Notes under the pieces: model-generated
The model's input: the letters and a program-made list of their open reading frames with translations, nothing else
Database searches by the model: none
What the model was told of the DNA's origin: nothing
Program-made: the position numbers and the translations under genes
Part shown: one piece after another, positions 25,178 to 33,451 of the stretch
How positions within the stretch are numbered: the first letter of the stretch is position 1
How the letters are laid out: each line of letters opens with the position of its first letter
NCBI RefSeq assembly: GCF_018885265.1
Contig: NZ_CP076538.1
Location: forward strand, 7,290,001-7,354,000
Origin: Amycolatopsis aidingensis
Lineage (GTDB): Bacteria > Actinomycetota > Actinomycetes > Mycobacteriales > Pseudonocardiaceae
Length of the DNA: 64,000 nt
Direction of reading: 5' to 3'

Positions 25178-25857
25178 TCCGGGTGCTGGTGGTGGACGAC
25201 GACTTCATGGTCGCCAAGGTGCACAGTGGATACGTGCAGCGCACGGAGGGCTTCTCGGTGGTCGGGGTTGCGCACACCGGCGCGGACGCCCTGCGCTCGG
25301 TTCGCGACCTGCGGCCGGACCTGGTGTTGCTGGACATCTACCTGCCGGATATGGACGGTATCGCCGTGCTGCGCGAGCTGCGTGCCGATCCGGCCACCGT
25401 GGACACCGACGTCGTGGTGATCACCGCGGCCCGTGATGTGGACACCATTCGCAGCGCGATGCGGGGTGGCGCGCTGCACTATCTCATCAAACCGTTCTCC
25501 CATTCCGCGCTCCGTGACCAGCTCCGGCATTTCGGTTCCCTGCACGCGAAACTGAATCGATTGTCCAGGGCATCGGTGGCCGGGCAGCAGGACGTGGACG
25601 ACGTGTTCGGGGCGCGGCCACCGGCGGCGGGCAGCCTGCCGAAAGGGCTGACCCTGCAGACGGCCGAACTGGTGCGACAAGCACTGCAAGACCACCCGGA
25701 CGGGTTATCGGCGACCGAGTGCGCGCAGGTCACCGAGCTGTCCAGGCCCAGCGCCCGCCGCTATCTCGAACATTTCGCTGCCACCGGAAACGCCGAGGTC
25801 CGGCTGCGCTACGGCGGTACCGGTCGGCCCGAACGGCAATACCACTGGCGGCAATAA
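25174..25857 (+). CDS. CitB/DcuR-type response regulator
   Basis: A 227-residue regulator: receiver domain with phospho-acceptor Asp54 in LVLLDIYLP and Lys in YLIKPFSHSAL, then a C-terminal HTH (ATECAQVTELSRPSARRYLEHF) as in CitB/DcuR. The start overlaps the kinase stop by 4 bases (GTGA). The second half of the gene has noticeably more A/T-ending codons than its neighbours. It probably activates tctCBA; the operator was not resolved. Confidence 0.92.
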   Translation: MIRVLVVDDDFMVAKVHSGYVQRTEGFSVVGVAHTGADALRSVRDLRPDLVLLDIYLPDMDGIAVLRELRADPATVDTDVVVITAARDVDTIRSAMRGGALHYLIKPFSHSALRDQLRHFGSLHAKLNRLSRASVAGQQDVDDVFGARPPAAGSLPKGLTLQTAELVRQALQDHPDGLSATECAQVTELSRPSARRYLEHFAATGNAEVRLRYGGTGRPERQYHWRQ

Positions 25858-25883
25858 CATATTCGCACCCTCCTCGCCTCTTA

Positions 25884-25950
25884 CAAGATCACCTCAAGGT
25901 GAGCGTATTTGCGCGCGCGATTTCCACAACGCGATGCGAAGGTGATCTTG
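25884..25950. other. Inverted repeat between response regulator and VanZ gene
   Basis: CAAGATCACCT (25884-25894) and AGGTGATCTTG (25940-25950) are perfect 11-bp inverted repeats 45 bp apart, and the left arm overlaps a small palindrome CACCTCAAGGTG. The stretch is more A/T-rich than its flanks. It may be a terminator or an operator. Confidence 0.55.
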
Positions 25951-26001
25951 AGGATTTCCGCGTCAGACACCGCGTTCAGGAAGGGGACGAGGTGGGGTCG
26001 G

Positions 26002-26601
26002 GTGGACTCGTTACTGCGCGCATTCGGCGAACTGATCCCGGCGACGATTATCGCGTCGCCGTTCGCCGTGCTGGCCTGGCTGGTGCTGAGCGAGCGGCGC
26101 GGCCGGAGGAGACCCCCGCGGACGGCGCGCCGCACCGCCGCGCTGGACGTCGCGATCGGCAGCAACGTCATCATCGTGTGCTTCCTGGTGACCATCCCGG
26201 TGCCCTGGCGGCCACCCACCGCCCTGCACCTGTGGCCGGGTACCGATCTGGTGGACGCCTTCGCCCCCACCGGCTCGCCCTGGCAGGTGATGGGCAACCT
26301 GGTGCTGCTCGCGCCGCTCGGCGCGCTGATCCCGCTGCGGGTGCGGGCCTCCCGGTCGCTGGTCAAGCTGGCGCTGGCCGCACTGATCGTGTCCACCATC
26401 GTGGAGGTGGGCCAGTACCTGCTGCACACCGGCCGGGTGACCGCCACCGACGACATCGTGCTGAACACCCTCGGCGCGGTCGCCGGTGCCCGGCTGACCC
26501 GGCGCTGGTGGTCGCACCGCTACCCGGGCATTTACGCGATCCCCGCGCCGCGCACCTCATCCCCCTCCCTGGAGTCCCTGCCTCGCCACACTCCGCACTG
26601 A
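26002..26601 (+). CDS. VanZ-like membrane protein
   Basis: A 199-residue protein with about four membrane helices and the VanZ pattern GNLVLLAPLGALIPLR...STIVEVGQYLL...DDIVLNTLGAVAGA. VanZ proteins are small membrane proteins, one of which gives low-level teicoplanin resistance; most have no known role. The GTG at 26002 is preferred over the far-upstream ATG at 25909, which falls in the inverted-repeat region. The next gene starts 9 bp downstream of its stop. Confidence 0.8.
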   Translation: MDSLLRAFGELIPATIIASPFAVLAWLVLSERRGRRRPPRTARRTAALDVAIGSNVIIVCFLVTIPVPWRPPTALHLWPGTDLVDAFAPTGSPWQVMGNLVLLAPLGALIPLRVRASRSLVKLALAALIVSTIVEVGQYLLHTGRVTATDDIVLNTLGAVAGARLTRRWWSHRYPGIYAIPAPRTSSPSLESLPRHTPH

Positions 26602-26610
26602 CCACTGGGT

Positions 26611-27864
26611 ATGGTGCGGGTTGTGCTGAGGGGCGTGCTGGTGCGGCGCGGGGTCGCGACCGAGGGGGAGCGGGAACGGCGTCGGCACCTCGTGCTGATC
26701 CGGGTGGCGCTGGGCGTGCTCGCGGCATCCCTGCTGGCGCACATCCTCATCGTGCCCGGCTTCATGGACCTGCACGTCTACCGCGCGGGCGGCTACGCCT
26801 GGCTGCACGGGATCGGGTTGTACTCCGACCGGTTTCCCGAGCTGGTGCCGAACATGCCGCTGTCGTTCACCTACCCGCCGTTCGCGGCGATCCTGTTCGG
26901 CCCGGTCTCGCTGCTGCCGTGGCATGTGGCGAAGGTGCTGCTGACCACGGCCAGCGCGCTCGGCCTGGCCACCGCCACCGTCACCGTGGCAGGCAGGCTA
27001 CAAGGGCGGCGCGACATCGCCGTGGTGCTCGGGCTCGCGGTGGCCGCGGGCTGGGCGCTGTTCGAGCCTGCCCGGTCCACCATCGGTTTCGGGCAGATCA
27101 ACCTGATCCTGCTGGGTCTCGTCTGCGCGGACTGCCTGCTGCCCAGGGTGCGCTGGCCGCGCGGGATGCTGATCGGGCTGGCCACCGCGATCAAGCTGAC
27201 GCCCGCGGTGTTCGTGCTGTTCTTCCTGGTCCGGCGGCAGTACCGGCCCGCGGCCGTGGCCTTCGCCTCCTTCCTGGGCTTCAGCCTCGCCGGGCTGGCG
27301 CTGGCGCCGTCGGACTCGGTCCGGTACTGGTTCCACGCGCTGCTCGACCCGGACCGGATCGGCGGCATCGCCTACGCCTTCAACCAGTGCTTCCAGGCGG
27401 TGCTGTACCGCCTGATGGAGGAGGGCACCACCCGGTTCCTGGTCTGGGCCGCACTGGTCGTGCTGAGCCTGGTGCCCGCCTGGATCGGTGCCCGCAAGGC
27501 AAGGGCCGCAGGCGAGGACGTGACCGCACTGCTGATCGTCGCGGTGTGGGGGCTGCTCGCCTCGCCGGTCAGCTGGTCCCACCACTGGGTGTGGATCCTG
27601 CCCGCCACCGTGCTGCTGCTGCACCACGCGCGGCACGGCGGTGCGCTGCGGATCGGTCTCACGGTGCTGCTGATCGCGGTGTTCGCGGTCGGCCCGCACT
27701 CCTATCTGCCGCGGACCGGGGACGTGGAGCTGCAGTGGTCCTGGTGGCAGCACCTGCTCGGCTCGAGCTACGTGCTGGTCGGAGTGGCGATGCTGGTCGT
27801 CTTCGCCCTGCGGCCCGCGGCGCGTGCCCCGCTCACCGGCACAGCCGGTCGAGCTCGAGGGTGA
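26611..27864 (+). CDS. GT87-type polyprenol-phosphate-mannose mannosyltransferase
   Basis: A 417-residue multi-pass membrane protein of the GT-C class, GT87/DUF2029 type. The catalytic aspartate is in the first extracytoplasmic loop, GFMDLHVYRAGGYAW, followed by FTYPPFAAILF typical of alpha-1,2-mannosyltransferases such as PimE and Rv2181. It would extend PIM, lipomannan or lipoarabinomannan in the envelope. The start is at 26611 or, if leaderless from TATGGT (26610-26615), at the GTG 26623. It overlaps the convergent Uma2 gene by 32 bp. With lmeA, it makes two lipomannan-linked candidates in the window. Confidence 0.82.
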   Translation: MVRVVLRGVLVRRGVATEGERERRRHLVLIRVALGVLAASLLAHILIVPGFMDLHVYRAGGYAWLHGIGLYSDRFPELVPNMPLSFTYPPFAAILFGPVSLLPWHVAKVLLTTASALGLATATVTVAGRLQGRRDIAVVLGLAVAAGWALFEPARSTIGFGQINLILLGLVCADCLLPRVRWPRGMLIGLATAIKLTPAVFVLFFLVRRQYRPAAVAFASFLGFSLAGLALAPSDSVRYWFHALLDPDRIGGIAYAFNQCFQAVLYRLMEEGTTRFLVWAALVVLSLVPAWIGARKARAAGEDVTALLIVAVWGLLASPVSWSHHWVWILPATVLLLHHARHGGALRIGLTVLLIAVFAVGPHSYLPRTGDVELQWSWWQHLLGSSYVLVGVAMLVVFALRPAARAPLTGTAGRARG

Positions 27865-28381
27865 CCGGGACCGGCAGGTCCAGCAGGATGGTGCCCGAGC
27901 CCTCGGCCTCCGGCCGGTAGCCTGCCTCCGCCAGCCTGCCCGCGGTCAGCCATGGGCGGCCGGTCAGGTCCACCGTCCAGTAACGCCCGATCCCGGCGGC
28001 CGCGTACTCGGCGGAGCGGGCCCGCCCGCAGGCCGGCCCGGCGGGGGAAGGCCACAGCTCGACGACGAGACCCACATCGAAGGCGGGGTACCTCGCCGGA
28101 TTCCGGCGGGCCACCGCCCTCGGTACCACCACCAGGTCGGGCACCCGCACGGTCGCCGGATGTGGCCGGGTGACCACCTCGACCTCCAGCAGCACACACA
28201 GCTGGCTGGGCAGCTGGGCACGCAGCTGGTGGCCGAGCTCGAAGACGGCGGCGCGGTGGCAGGCGGACGGCTTGGGGCCGGAGCGCAGCACACCGTCCAC
28301 CAACTCGTAGTGCCGGGCCCCGTCCGCGGGCAGCGGTGGCCAGTGCTCCAGTGAGCCGTGCGCCCCGGTCAGCACGCTCAT
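27833..28381 (-). CDS. Uma2 family putative restriction-like nuclease (DUF820)
   Basis: A 182-residue PD-(D/E)XK-fold protein with YELVDGVL, the metal-binding aspartate in VRVPDLVVV and glutamate in LVVELWPS, then YAAAGIGRYWTVDL. The lysine usually found shortly after the Glu appears as Arg in GRARSAEY, so activity may be altered. Uma2 proteins are abundant in actinomycetes and cyanobacteria and have no settled function. The ATG at 28381 follows GGAGG. Confidence 0.78.
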   Translation of the reverse strand: MSVLTGAHGSLEHWPPLPADGARHYELVDGVLRSGPKPSACHRAAVFELGHQLRAQLPSQLCVLLEVEVVTRPHPATVRVPDLVVVPRAVARRNPARYPAFDVGLVVELWPSPAGPACGRARSAEYAAAGIGRYWTVDLTGRPWLTAGRLAEAGYRPEAEGSGTILLDLPVPVTLELDRLCR

Positions 28382-28446
28382 CCCGGCCACCTCCTCGCAC
28401 CCCGGTGCGGCCAGTCTGGCATAACCCGCAGGGGATGTGGGCCGGG

Positions 28447-28875
28447 TTATCTATCGTCGAACCGGCCGCCGCGGCCACGCTTGAGCTCGCCACGCCGCTT
28501 CTTCTCGGCCAGCCTGCGCTCCTTGGCGCCCCGGCTGGGCCGGGACCGCTTCCGGCGCGGCGGGGGTGGGGCGGCCGCCTCCCGCAGCACCGCGGCCAGC
28601 CGCTCCCGTGCCGCCTCCCGGTTGGCCAGCTGCGCCCGGTGCTCGCTCGCCGCGATGGTCAGCACCCCGCCGGACAGCTTGCCCGCCAGCCGCTCCAGCA
28701 ACCGGGGGCGCAGGTCCTCCGGTACGGAAGGCGAGCGGGCCACGTCGAAGGACAGTTCGACCCGGGAGTCGGTGGTGTTCACGCCCTGCCCGCCAGGACC
28801 GGAGGAGCGGGAGAAGCGCTCGGTGAGCTCCGCGGCCGGGATCACCAGCCGGGGGCCGACCACCAGATCCGCCAC
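28447..28875 (-). CDS. arfB: Alternative ribosome-rescue factor ArfB (GGQ peptidyl-tRNA hydrolase)
   Basis: A 142-residue protein with the release-factor GGQ motif in SSGPGGQGVNTTDSRVEL and a long basic C-terminal tail (RRKRSRPSRGAKERRLAEKK) that in ArfB enters the empty mRNA channel of stalled ribosomes. It hydrolyses peptidyl-tRNA on ribosomes lacking a stop codon. The GTG at 28875 (MADLVVGPRLVIPAAEL) begins the domain. It follows purM by 13 bp and is probably cotranscribed with it. Confidence 0.9.
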   Translation of the reverse strand: MADLVVGPRLVIPAAELTERFSRSSGPGGQGVNTTDSRVELSFDVARSPSVPEDLRPRLLERLAGKLSGGVLTIAASEHRAQLANREAARERLAAVLREAAAPPPPRRKRSRPSRGAKERRLAEKKRRGELKRGRGGRFDDR

Positions 28876-28888
28876 GGTCGGTGCCGGC

Positions 28889-29959
28889 CTAGAAGCGGGG
28901 GTGGTCCCCGCGCAGTACGGCCCGCTCCCCGTCCGGGTGCTCGGCGGGCCGGATGTCGCCGAGCACCCAGGCAGGCACATGCCGTGCGGTGAGCACGGCC
29001 AGCGAGCGGTCGACGTCCTCAGGGGCCACCACGGCGACCATGCCGACGCCCATGTTGAAGGTGCGTTCCATCTCCGCCCGCTTCACCCGGCCGAGCTGGG
29101 CGATCAGCTGGAACACCGGCGCCGGGCTCCAGGTGCCCCGCTCCAGTTCGGCGACCAGGCCCCTTGGCATCACCCTGGCCAGGTTGGCCGCCAGCCCGCC
29201 GCCGGTGATGTGCGCGAAGGTGCGCACCTCGGCCTCGGCAGCCAGCGCCAGGCAGTCCCGCGCGTAGACCCTGGTCGGCTCCAGCAGCTCCTCACCCAGC
29301 GGACGGCCCAGCTCCTCCACATGCCCGGCCAGCGGCATCCTGGCGACGTCCAGCAGCACGTGCCGCGCCAGCGAGTAGCCGTTGGAGTGCAGCCCGGTGG
29401 AGCCGAGCGCGATCACCACGTCCCCCGGGCGCACCCGGTCCGGGCCGAGCATGCCCTCCGCCTCGACCACGCCGACCCCGGTGGCCGAGATGTCGTAGTC
29501 GTGCTCGCCCATCATCCCGGGGTGCTCCGCGGTCTCCCCGCCCAGCAGCGCGCAGCCCGCCTGCACGCAGCCCTCGGCGATCCCGGCGACCAGTGCCTCG
29601 ATCTTGCTCGGCACCACCTTGCCGACCGCGATGTAGTCCTGCAGGAACAGCGGCTCCGCCCCGGTCACCACCAGGTCGTCCACGACCATGGCGACCAGGT
29701 CGATACCGACCGTGTCGTGCTTGTCCAGTGCCTGCGCGACCGCGATCTTGGTACCGACACCGTCGGTCGATGAGGCGAGTACCGGCTCCTTCCAGCGGTC
29801 CGGCTTGAGGGAGAACAGCCCGGCGAACCCGCCGACACCCCCCATCACCTCGGGGCGGCTCGCACGCTTGGCATGCGGCTTGAGTAGCTCGACGGCCTCG
29901 TCCCCGGCGTCGATGTCGACCCCGGCGGCGGCGTAGGTGGCGCTCGTGGACTCGCTCAC
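28889..29959 (-). CDS. purM: Phosphoribosylformylglycinamidine cyclo-ligase PurM
   Basis: A 356-residue AIR synthetase: N-terminal SYAAAGVDI-like segment, ATP-site ASSTDGVGTK, GTGVGVVEAEG and ITGGGLAANLARVMP. It converts FGAM and ATP to AIR, step 5 of de novo purine synthesis. The GTG at 29959 follows GGATGGAG. It lies 35 bp downstream of purF in the same operon and 13 bp upstream of arfB. Confidence 0.96.
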   Translation of the reverse strand: MSESTSATYAAAGVDIDAGDEAVELLKPHAKRASRPEVMGGVGGFAGLFSLKPDRWKEPVLASSTDGVGTKIAVAQALDKHDTVGIDLVAMVVDDLVVTGAEPLFLQDYIAVGKVVPSKIEALVAGIAEGCVQAGCALLGGETAEHPGMMGEHDYDISATGVGVVEAEGMLGPDRVRPGDVVIALGSTGLHSNGYSLARHVLLDVARMPLAGHVEELGRPLGEELLEPTRVYARDCLALAAEAEVRTFAHITGGGLAANLARVMPRGLVAELERGTWSPAPVFQLIAQLGRVKRAEMERTFNMGVGMVAVVAPEDVDRSLAVLTARHVPAWVLGDIRPAEHPDGERAVLRGDHPRF

Positions 29960-29994
29960 GAAGCGGACTCCATCCTGAGTTTTTCTGGTGGCGG

Positions 29995-31524
29995 TCAGGG
30001 ACGCCGGACAGCGTCCTCGGCACCGTACCCGGCGGGGGCGACCGGCAGGGGGCGCCCGTTCTGGCCTTCGGAACCACCGAGGCCTTCCAGCACATGCTTG
30101 CCGATCAGCGCGTCATCCGGCAACGGAATGGGGTACTCGCCATCGAAACAGGCCGCACACAACCTGGAACGCGGCTGCTCGGAGGCGGCGACCAGGCCGT
30201 CCAGCGACACGTAGCCCAGCGAGTCCGCGCCGATCGAGCGGCGCACGCCGTCCACATCCGCCCCGTTGGCGACCAGCTCGGCACGGGAGGCGAAGTCGAT
30301 CCCGTAGAAACACGGCCAGCGCACCGGCGGCGAGGCGATCCGCACATGCACCTCGAGCGCACCCGACTCACGCAGCATCCGTACCAGCGCGCGCTGGGTG
30401 TTGCCGCGCACGATGGAGTCGTCCACCACCACCAGCCGCTTGCCGCGGATGACATCGCGCAGCGGGTTCAGCTTCAGCCGGATGCCGAGCTGGCGGATGG
30501 TCTGCGAGGGCTGGATGAAGGTGCGGCCGACGTAACCGTTCTTCACCAGGCCCGATCCGTACGGGATGCCGGAAGCCTGCGCGTAGCCGATGGCCGCGGG
30601 GGTTCCCGACTCCGGGACCGGGATGACCAGGTCGGCCTCCACCGGGTTCTCCTCGGCCAGCCGCTTCCCGATGTCCACCCTGGTGGCGTGCACGCTGCGG
30701 CCGGCGATGGTGGTGTCCGGCCGGGCGAGGTAGACGTATTCGAAGACACAGCCCTTGGGCTCGGGATTGGCGAACCGGGAGGAGCGCAGGCCCTCCGCGT
30801 CGATCGCGATCAGCTCGCCCGGCTCCACCTCCCGGACGAAGGAGGCGCCGACGATGTCCAGGCCGGCGGTCTCGCTGGCCACCACCCAGCCGCGCTCCAG
30901 CCTGCCGAGTACCAGCGGCCGCACCCCGTGCGGGTCCCTGGCCGCGTACAGCGTGGTCTCGTCGGCGAAGGTGAGGCAGAACGCCCCGCGGATCGTCGGC
31001 AGCAGCTCCAGCGCGGCCGCCTCGACGCCCTTGTCCACGGCCGCCGCGGCGAGCAGCCCGCAGATCAGGTCCGAGTCGGTGGTCGCGCCGTTCCTGCCGA
31101 GCACGCCGAGCTCACGGGCACGCTCGTGCAGCTCCGCCGTGTTCACCAGGTTTCCGTTGTGGCCGAGGGAAAGGCCGGTGCCCGCCGCGGTGGTGCGGAA
31201 GTTCGGCTGCGCGTTCTCCCAGGTACCACCCCCGGTGGTGGAGTAGCGGCAGTGTCCGATCGCGATATGCCCCTGCAGCGAGGACAGCACCTGCTCGTCG
31301 AAGACCTGGCTGACCAGGCCGAGATCCTTGAAAACCACGATCTGGCTGCCGTCGGAGACCGAGATCCCGGCGGCCTCCTGCCCACGGTGCTGCAACGCGT
31401 ACAGCCCGTAGTAGGTCAGTTTCGCGACTTCCTCACCGGGCGCCCAGACCCCGAAGACCCCGCATTCCTCGCGCGGTTCGGGTTCGGACTGATCGGCAAC
31501 CACACCAGCGTGCTCGGGTTCCAC
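29995..31524 (-). CDS. purF: Amidophosphoribosyltransferase PurF
   Basis: A 509-residue glutamine PRPP amidotransferase, the committed step of purine synthesis. The catalytic N-terminal-nucleophile cysteine is in REECGVFGVW, about 20 residues after the start, implying a cleaved propeptide as in Bacillus-type PurF. The PRPP loop LVVVDDSIVRGNT is intact, and cysteines in the C-terminal part may bind a 4Fe-4S cluster. The GTG at 31524 is chosen because it follows GGGAGC; an open frame extends to 31578 but lacks a good ribosome site. A 36-bp palindrome lies just upstream. Confidence 0.95.
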   Translation of the reverse strand: MEPEHAGVVADQSEPEPREECGVFGVWAPGEEVAKLTYYGLYALQHRGQEAAGISVSDGSQIVVFKDLGLVSQVFDEQVLSSLQGHIAIGHCRYSTTGGGTWENAQPNFRTTAAGTGLSLGHNGNLVNTAELHERARELGVLGRNGATTDSDLICGLLAAAAVDKGVEAAALELLPTIRGAFCLTFADETTLYAARDPHGVRPLVLGRLERGWVVASETAGLDIVGASFVREVEPGELIAIDAEGLRSSRFANPEPKGCVFEYVYLARPDTTIAGRSVHATRVDIGKRLAEENPVEADLVIPVPESGTPAAIGYAQASGIPYGSGLVKNGYVGRTFIQPSQTIRQLGIRLKLNPLRDVIRGKRLVVVDDSIVRGNTQRALVRMLRESGALEVHVRIASPPVRWPCFYGIDFASRAELVANGADVDGVRRSIGADSLGYVSLDGLVAASEQPRSRLCAACFDGEYPIPLPDDALIGKHVLEGLGGSEGQNGRPLPVAPAGYGAEDAVRRP

Positions 31525-31548
31525 CGAAAAGCTCCCTGATGACGAGAA

Positions 31549-31584
31549 CGGGCCGTGTCCAGTGTAAACGCTGGACACGGCCCG
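31549..31584. promoter_or_regulatory. 36-bp palindrome upstream of purF
   Basis: CGGGCCGTGTCCAG (31549-31562) and CTGGACACGGCCCG (31571-31584) are perfect 14-bp arms around TGTAAACG. It starts 25 bp upstream of the purF GTG. On the minus strand TACACT (31566-31561) could be a -10 inside the palindrome, arguing for an operator; it could also be the terminator of the gene at 31723-32145. Confidence 0.6.
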
Positions 31585-31722
31585 CCTCGGTGAGATGTGG
31601 CTCAGTCCCCCTCAGTGTCCGTTCCCAAACGCGCGACACGATCGTCTGGGCGGCGGTGGGAGACGAGAGGGCACGTTCTTCCGCTCGCCAGAGCGACGAA
31701 GTCCCGTTCAGGAGCAGCGCTC

Positions 31723-32145
31723 TCAGGCTGAAGCCACCAGCCACTTCGCCCGGCCCGCGTGGCCGGGAACCCAGCAGCCTTTCGCGGCTGCCGCGTCGGT
31801 CGAAGCGGCCCACTGTGGTCTTGCGGCGGGATGGTCCTCGTCCGCCAGCGCGAGCAGCTCGCCCACCACGTCCCCGATCGCGCCGGAAGACCGCCAGAGC
31901 ACGGTCGCCGGTTCGAGGATGTTCTCCTCGTCCCCCGGCATCCTGATGGCGGTCACCTGGTCCTCGGCGTCCAGCCGGACCACGTCGATGACGGTGTGGT
32001 GCGCGCGGACCCCCACGACCGCGACGATCTCCCCCCTGGCGTCCCGGGGATGCACGAACCGGTACCCGCTGTCGATCAGACTGCCCAACGCCGCCTCGGT
32101 GTCGGCCGGAGCCGACACCGAGGACATCGCGTCAGAGGACGTCAT
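31723..32145 (-). CDS. Uncharacterised protein in DUF397 operon
   Basis: A 140-residue soluble protein, MTSSDAMSSVSAPADTEAAL onward, containing SGYRFVHPRDARGEIVAVVGVRAHHTVIDVVRL and ending near GCWVPGHAGRAKWLVASA. It has no membrane helix or recognised catalytic motif. The start overlaps the DUF397 stop by 14 bp, so the two are translated from one mRNA. Small proteins of this kind accompany Scr1-type regulator cassettes in actinomycetes; a specific function cannot be given. Confidence 0.68.
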   Translation of the reverse strand: MTSSDAMSSVSAPADTEAALGSLIDSGYRFVHPRDARGEIVAVVGVRAHHTVIDVVRLDAEDQVTAIRMPGDEENILEPATVLWRSSGAIGDVVGELLALADEDHPAARPQWAASTDAAAAKGCWVPGHAGRAKWLVASA

Positions 32146-32365
32146 CGAACTCGCCGTCTTTCGCGCCCGCGAGGAACGCTGCGATCTCCTCTCGGGTGTA
32201 GACGAGCGCGGGACCACTCGGGAAACGCGAGTTGCGCACCGCAATCTCGCCGCTGTCCAGGGTGGCAACCTCGACACAGTTGCCGACGGCACCGCTGTAC
32301 TTGCTCTTTCGCCAGGTCACATCGGACAAAAGGTCTGCCGAAACACCGTTGCGGATCTGCTCCAT
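32132..32365 (-). CDS. DUF397 protein
   Basis: A 77-residue protein with the DUF397 signature WRKSKYSGAVGNCVEVA...GEIAVRNSRFPSGPALVYTREEIAAFLAGAKDGEFD. DUF397 proteins are encoded beside Scr1-type (DUF5753) HTH regulators and can antagonise them in an antitoxin-like or anti-repressor manner, as reported for Scr1/Scr2. The ATG at 32365 is preferred to the GTG at 32374 because a GAAGG-type ribosome site precedes it. Confidence 0.9.
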   Translation of the reverse strand: MEQIRNGVSADLLSDVTWRKSKYSGAVGNCVEVATLDSGEIAVRNSRFPSGPALVYTREEIAAFLAGAKDGEFDDVL

Positions 32366-32408
32366 GATCCCCACCTTCCCGACTCGGTCCCACTTCGGGG
32401 ATGCATCT

Positions 32409-32472
32409 GCACGTGCATTCGGTTGTGCACCGACCGTAGCACGTGCCAGTGCGCGTGTGAATGCACGTGCAT
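32409..32472 (-). promoter_or_regulatory. Promoter with flanking palindromes for DUF397 operon
   Basis: Reading the minus strand, TTCACA (32461-32456) and TACGGT (32438-32433) form a -35/-10 pair with a 17-bp spacer. A 12-bp inverted repeat, GAATGCACGTGC (32459-32470) and GCACGTGCATTC (32409-32420), overlaps the -35 and lies just past the predicted start site. The palindrome ATGCACGTGCAT (32461-32472) is a good operator candidate. Confidence 0.6.
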
Positions 32473-32486
32473 AGGCGATCAGGCGA

Positions 32487-32508
32487 ACTTCACCTGTGTA
32501 GGTGAAGT
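32487..32508. other. TTCACC-N6-GGTGAA inverted repeat
   Basis: ACTTCACC (32487-32494) and GGTGAAGT (32501-32508) are perfect 8-bp arms around a 6-nt loop, between the DUF5753 stop and the DUF397 promoter. It may be an HTH-regulator site or a terminator. Confidence 0.55.
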
Positions 32509-32581
32509 GAGAAAACTTCAGACGGGCTTAAGATTGCCTGTTTACGCAGGTACCGGCGCCAGCAGCCGGGCGGCGCCGGTG

Positions 32582-33451
32582 CTACAGCTCCGCCCTGCGC
32601 TTGCGCAGCATCTGCCGGGAGTCCTCGGGAGTGTGGGCATCGACCGCCAGCCGGTCCAGCGCCCGGCTGTAGATTTCGATCTCCTCCGGCTTCTCCAGGT
32701 ACAGCGCGCCGCAGAGGTGTTCGATGTAGGCGATGTTGGGCAGTTCCGGCTCGGCGAACCGCAGCAGCGAGAACGAGGTCTCCGCGGCGCGGCCGCTGTA
32801 CTTGAACGGCACGATCTGCAGCGAGATGTTCGGCAGGCTGGTCAGCTCCAGCAGGTTGTCGATCTGCTCGCGCAGCACCTCGTCCCCGCCGATCGGGCGG
32901 TGCAGCACGGACTCGTCGATGATCGCCCACAGGCGCGGCGCGTTCGGCCGCACCAGCAGCTTCTGCCGTCGCATCCGGATCGCGACCCGGCGCTCGACGT
33001 CGTCGTTCACCAGCTCCGGCTTGCCGTGGCTGGAGATCGCGCGGGCGTACTGCTCGGTCTGCATGAGACCGGGCACGAACTGCTGCTCGTAGGTCTGGAT
33101 CCGGGAGGCCGCCTCCTCCAGCCCGACATAGTTGTCCAGCCACCTCGGCATCAGGTCGTTGTAGCTCTGCCACCAGCCGGGTTCGTTCGACATCCGGACG
33201 AGCTTCAGGTACTCCTCGCGCAGTTGCTCGTCGGCGACTCCGTACATGGTCAGCAGGTCGGTGACGTCTCGCTCCTTGAAGCCGACCCGGCCCAGCTCCA
33301 TCCGGCTGATCTTGGATTCCGAGGCGCGGATCTCGTACCCTGCCTGCGCCCTGGTCAGTCCCGCCGCCTCACGGCTCTTGCGCAGCTGGGAGCCCAGGAT
33401 CATGCGACACGCAGTGGGTCCGGTGTTCTGATCGACGTCGCCGGTCACCAT
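32582..33451 (-). CDS. Scr1-type XRE regulator with DUF5753 domain
   Basis: A 289-residue regulator: N-terminal XRE helix-turn-helix (LRKSREAAGLTRAQAGYEIRASESKISRMELGR) and a DUF5753 ligand or protein-binding domain with WWQSYNDLMPRWLDNYVGLEEAA and YEQQFVPGLMQTEQYARA. These regulators are abundant in Streptomyces and Pseudonocardiaceae and often tune development or secondary metabolism together with DUF397 partners. The start at 33451 is the first ATG after an AGGAGA; a GTG one codon later is possible. Confidence 0.9.
   Translation of the reverse strand: MVTGDVDQNTGPTACRMILGSQLRKSREAAGLTRAQAGYEIRASESKISRMELGRVGFKERDVTDLLTMYGVADEQLREEYLKLVRMSNEPGWWQSYNDLMPRWLDNYVGLEEAASRIQTYEQQFVPGLMQTEQYARAISSHGKPELVNDDVERRVAIRMRRQKLLVRPNAPRLWAIIDESVLHRPIGGDEVLREQIDNLLELTSLPNISLQIVPFKYSGRAAETSFSLLRFAEPELPNIAYIEHLCGALYLEKPEEIEIYSRALDRLAVDAHTPEDSRQMLRKRRAEL

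Noticed and set aside
25719..27920. A 733-residue plus-strand reading frame across the VanZ and GT87 genes
   Set aside because: It is a frame-shadow: composition is Ala/Arg/Gly/Pro-biased, and it overlaps two well-supported genes in another frame.
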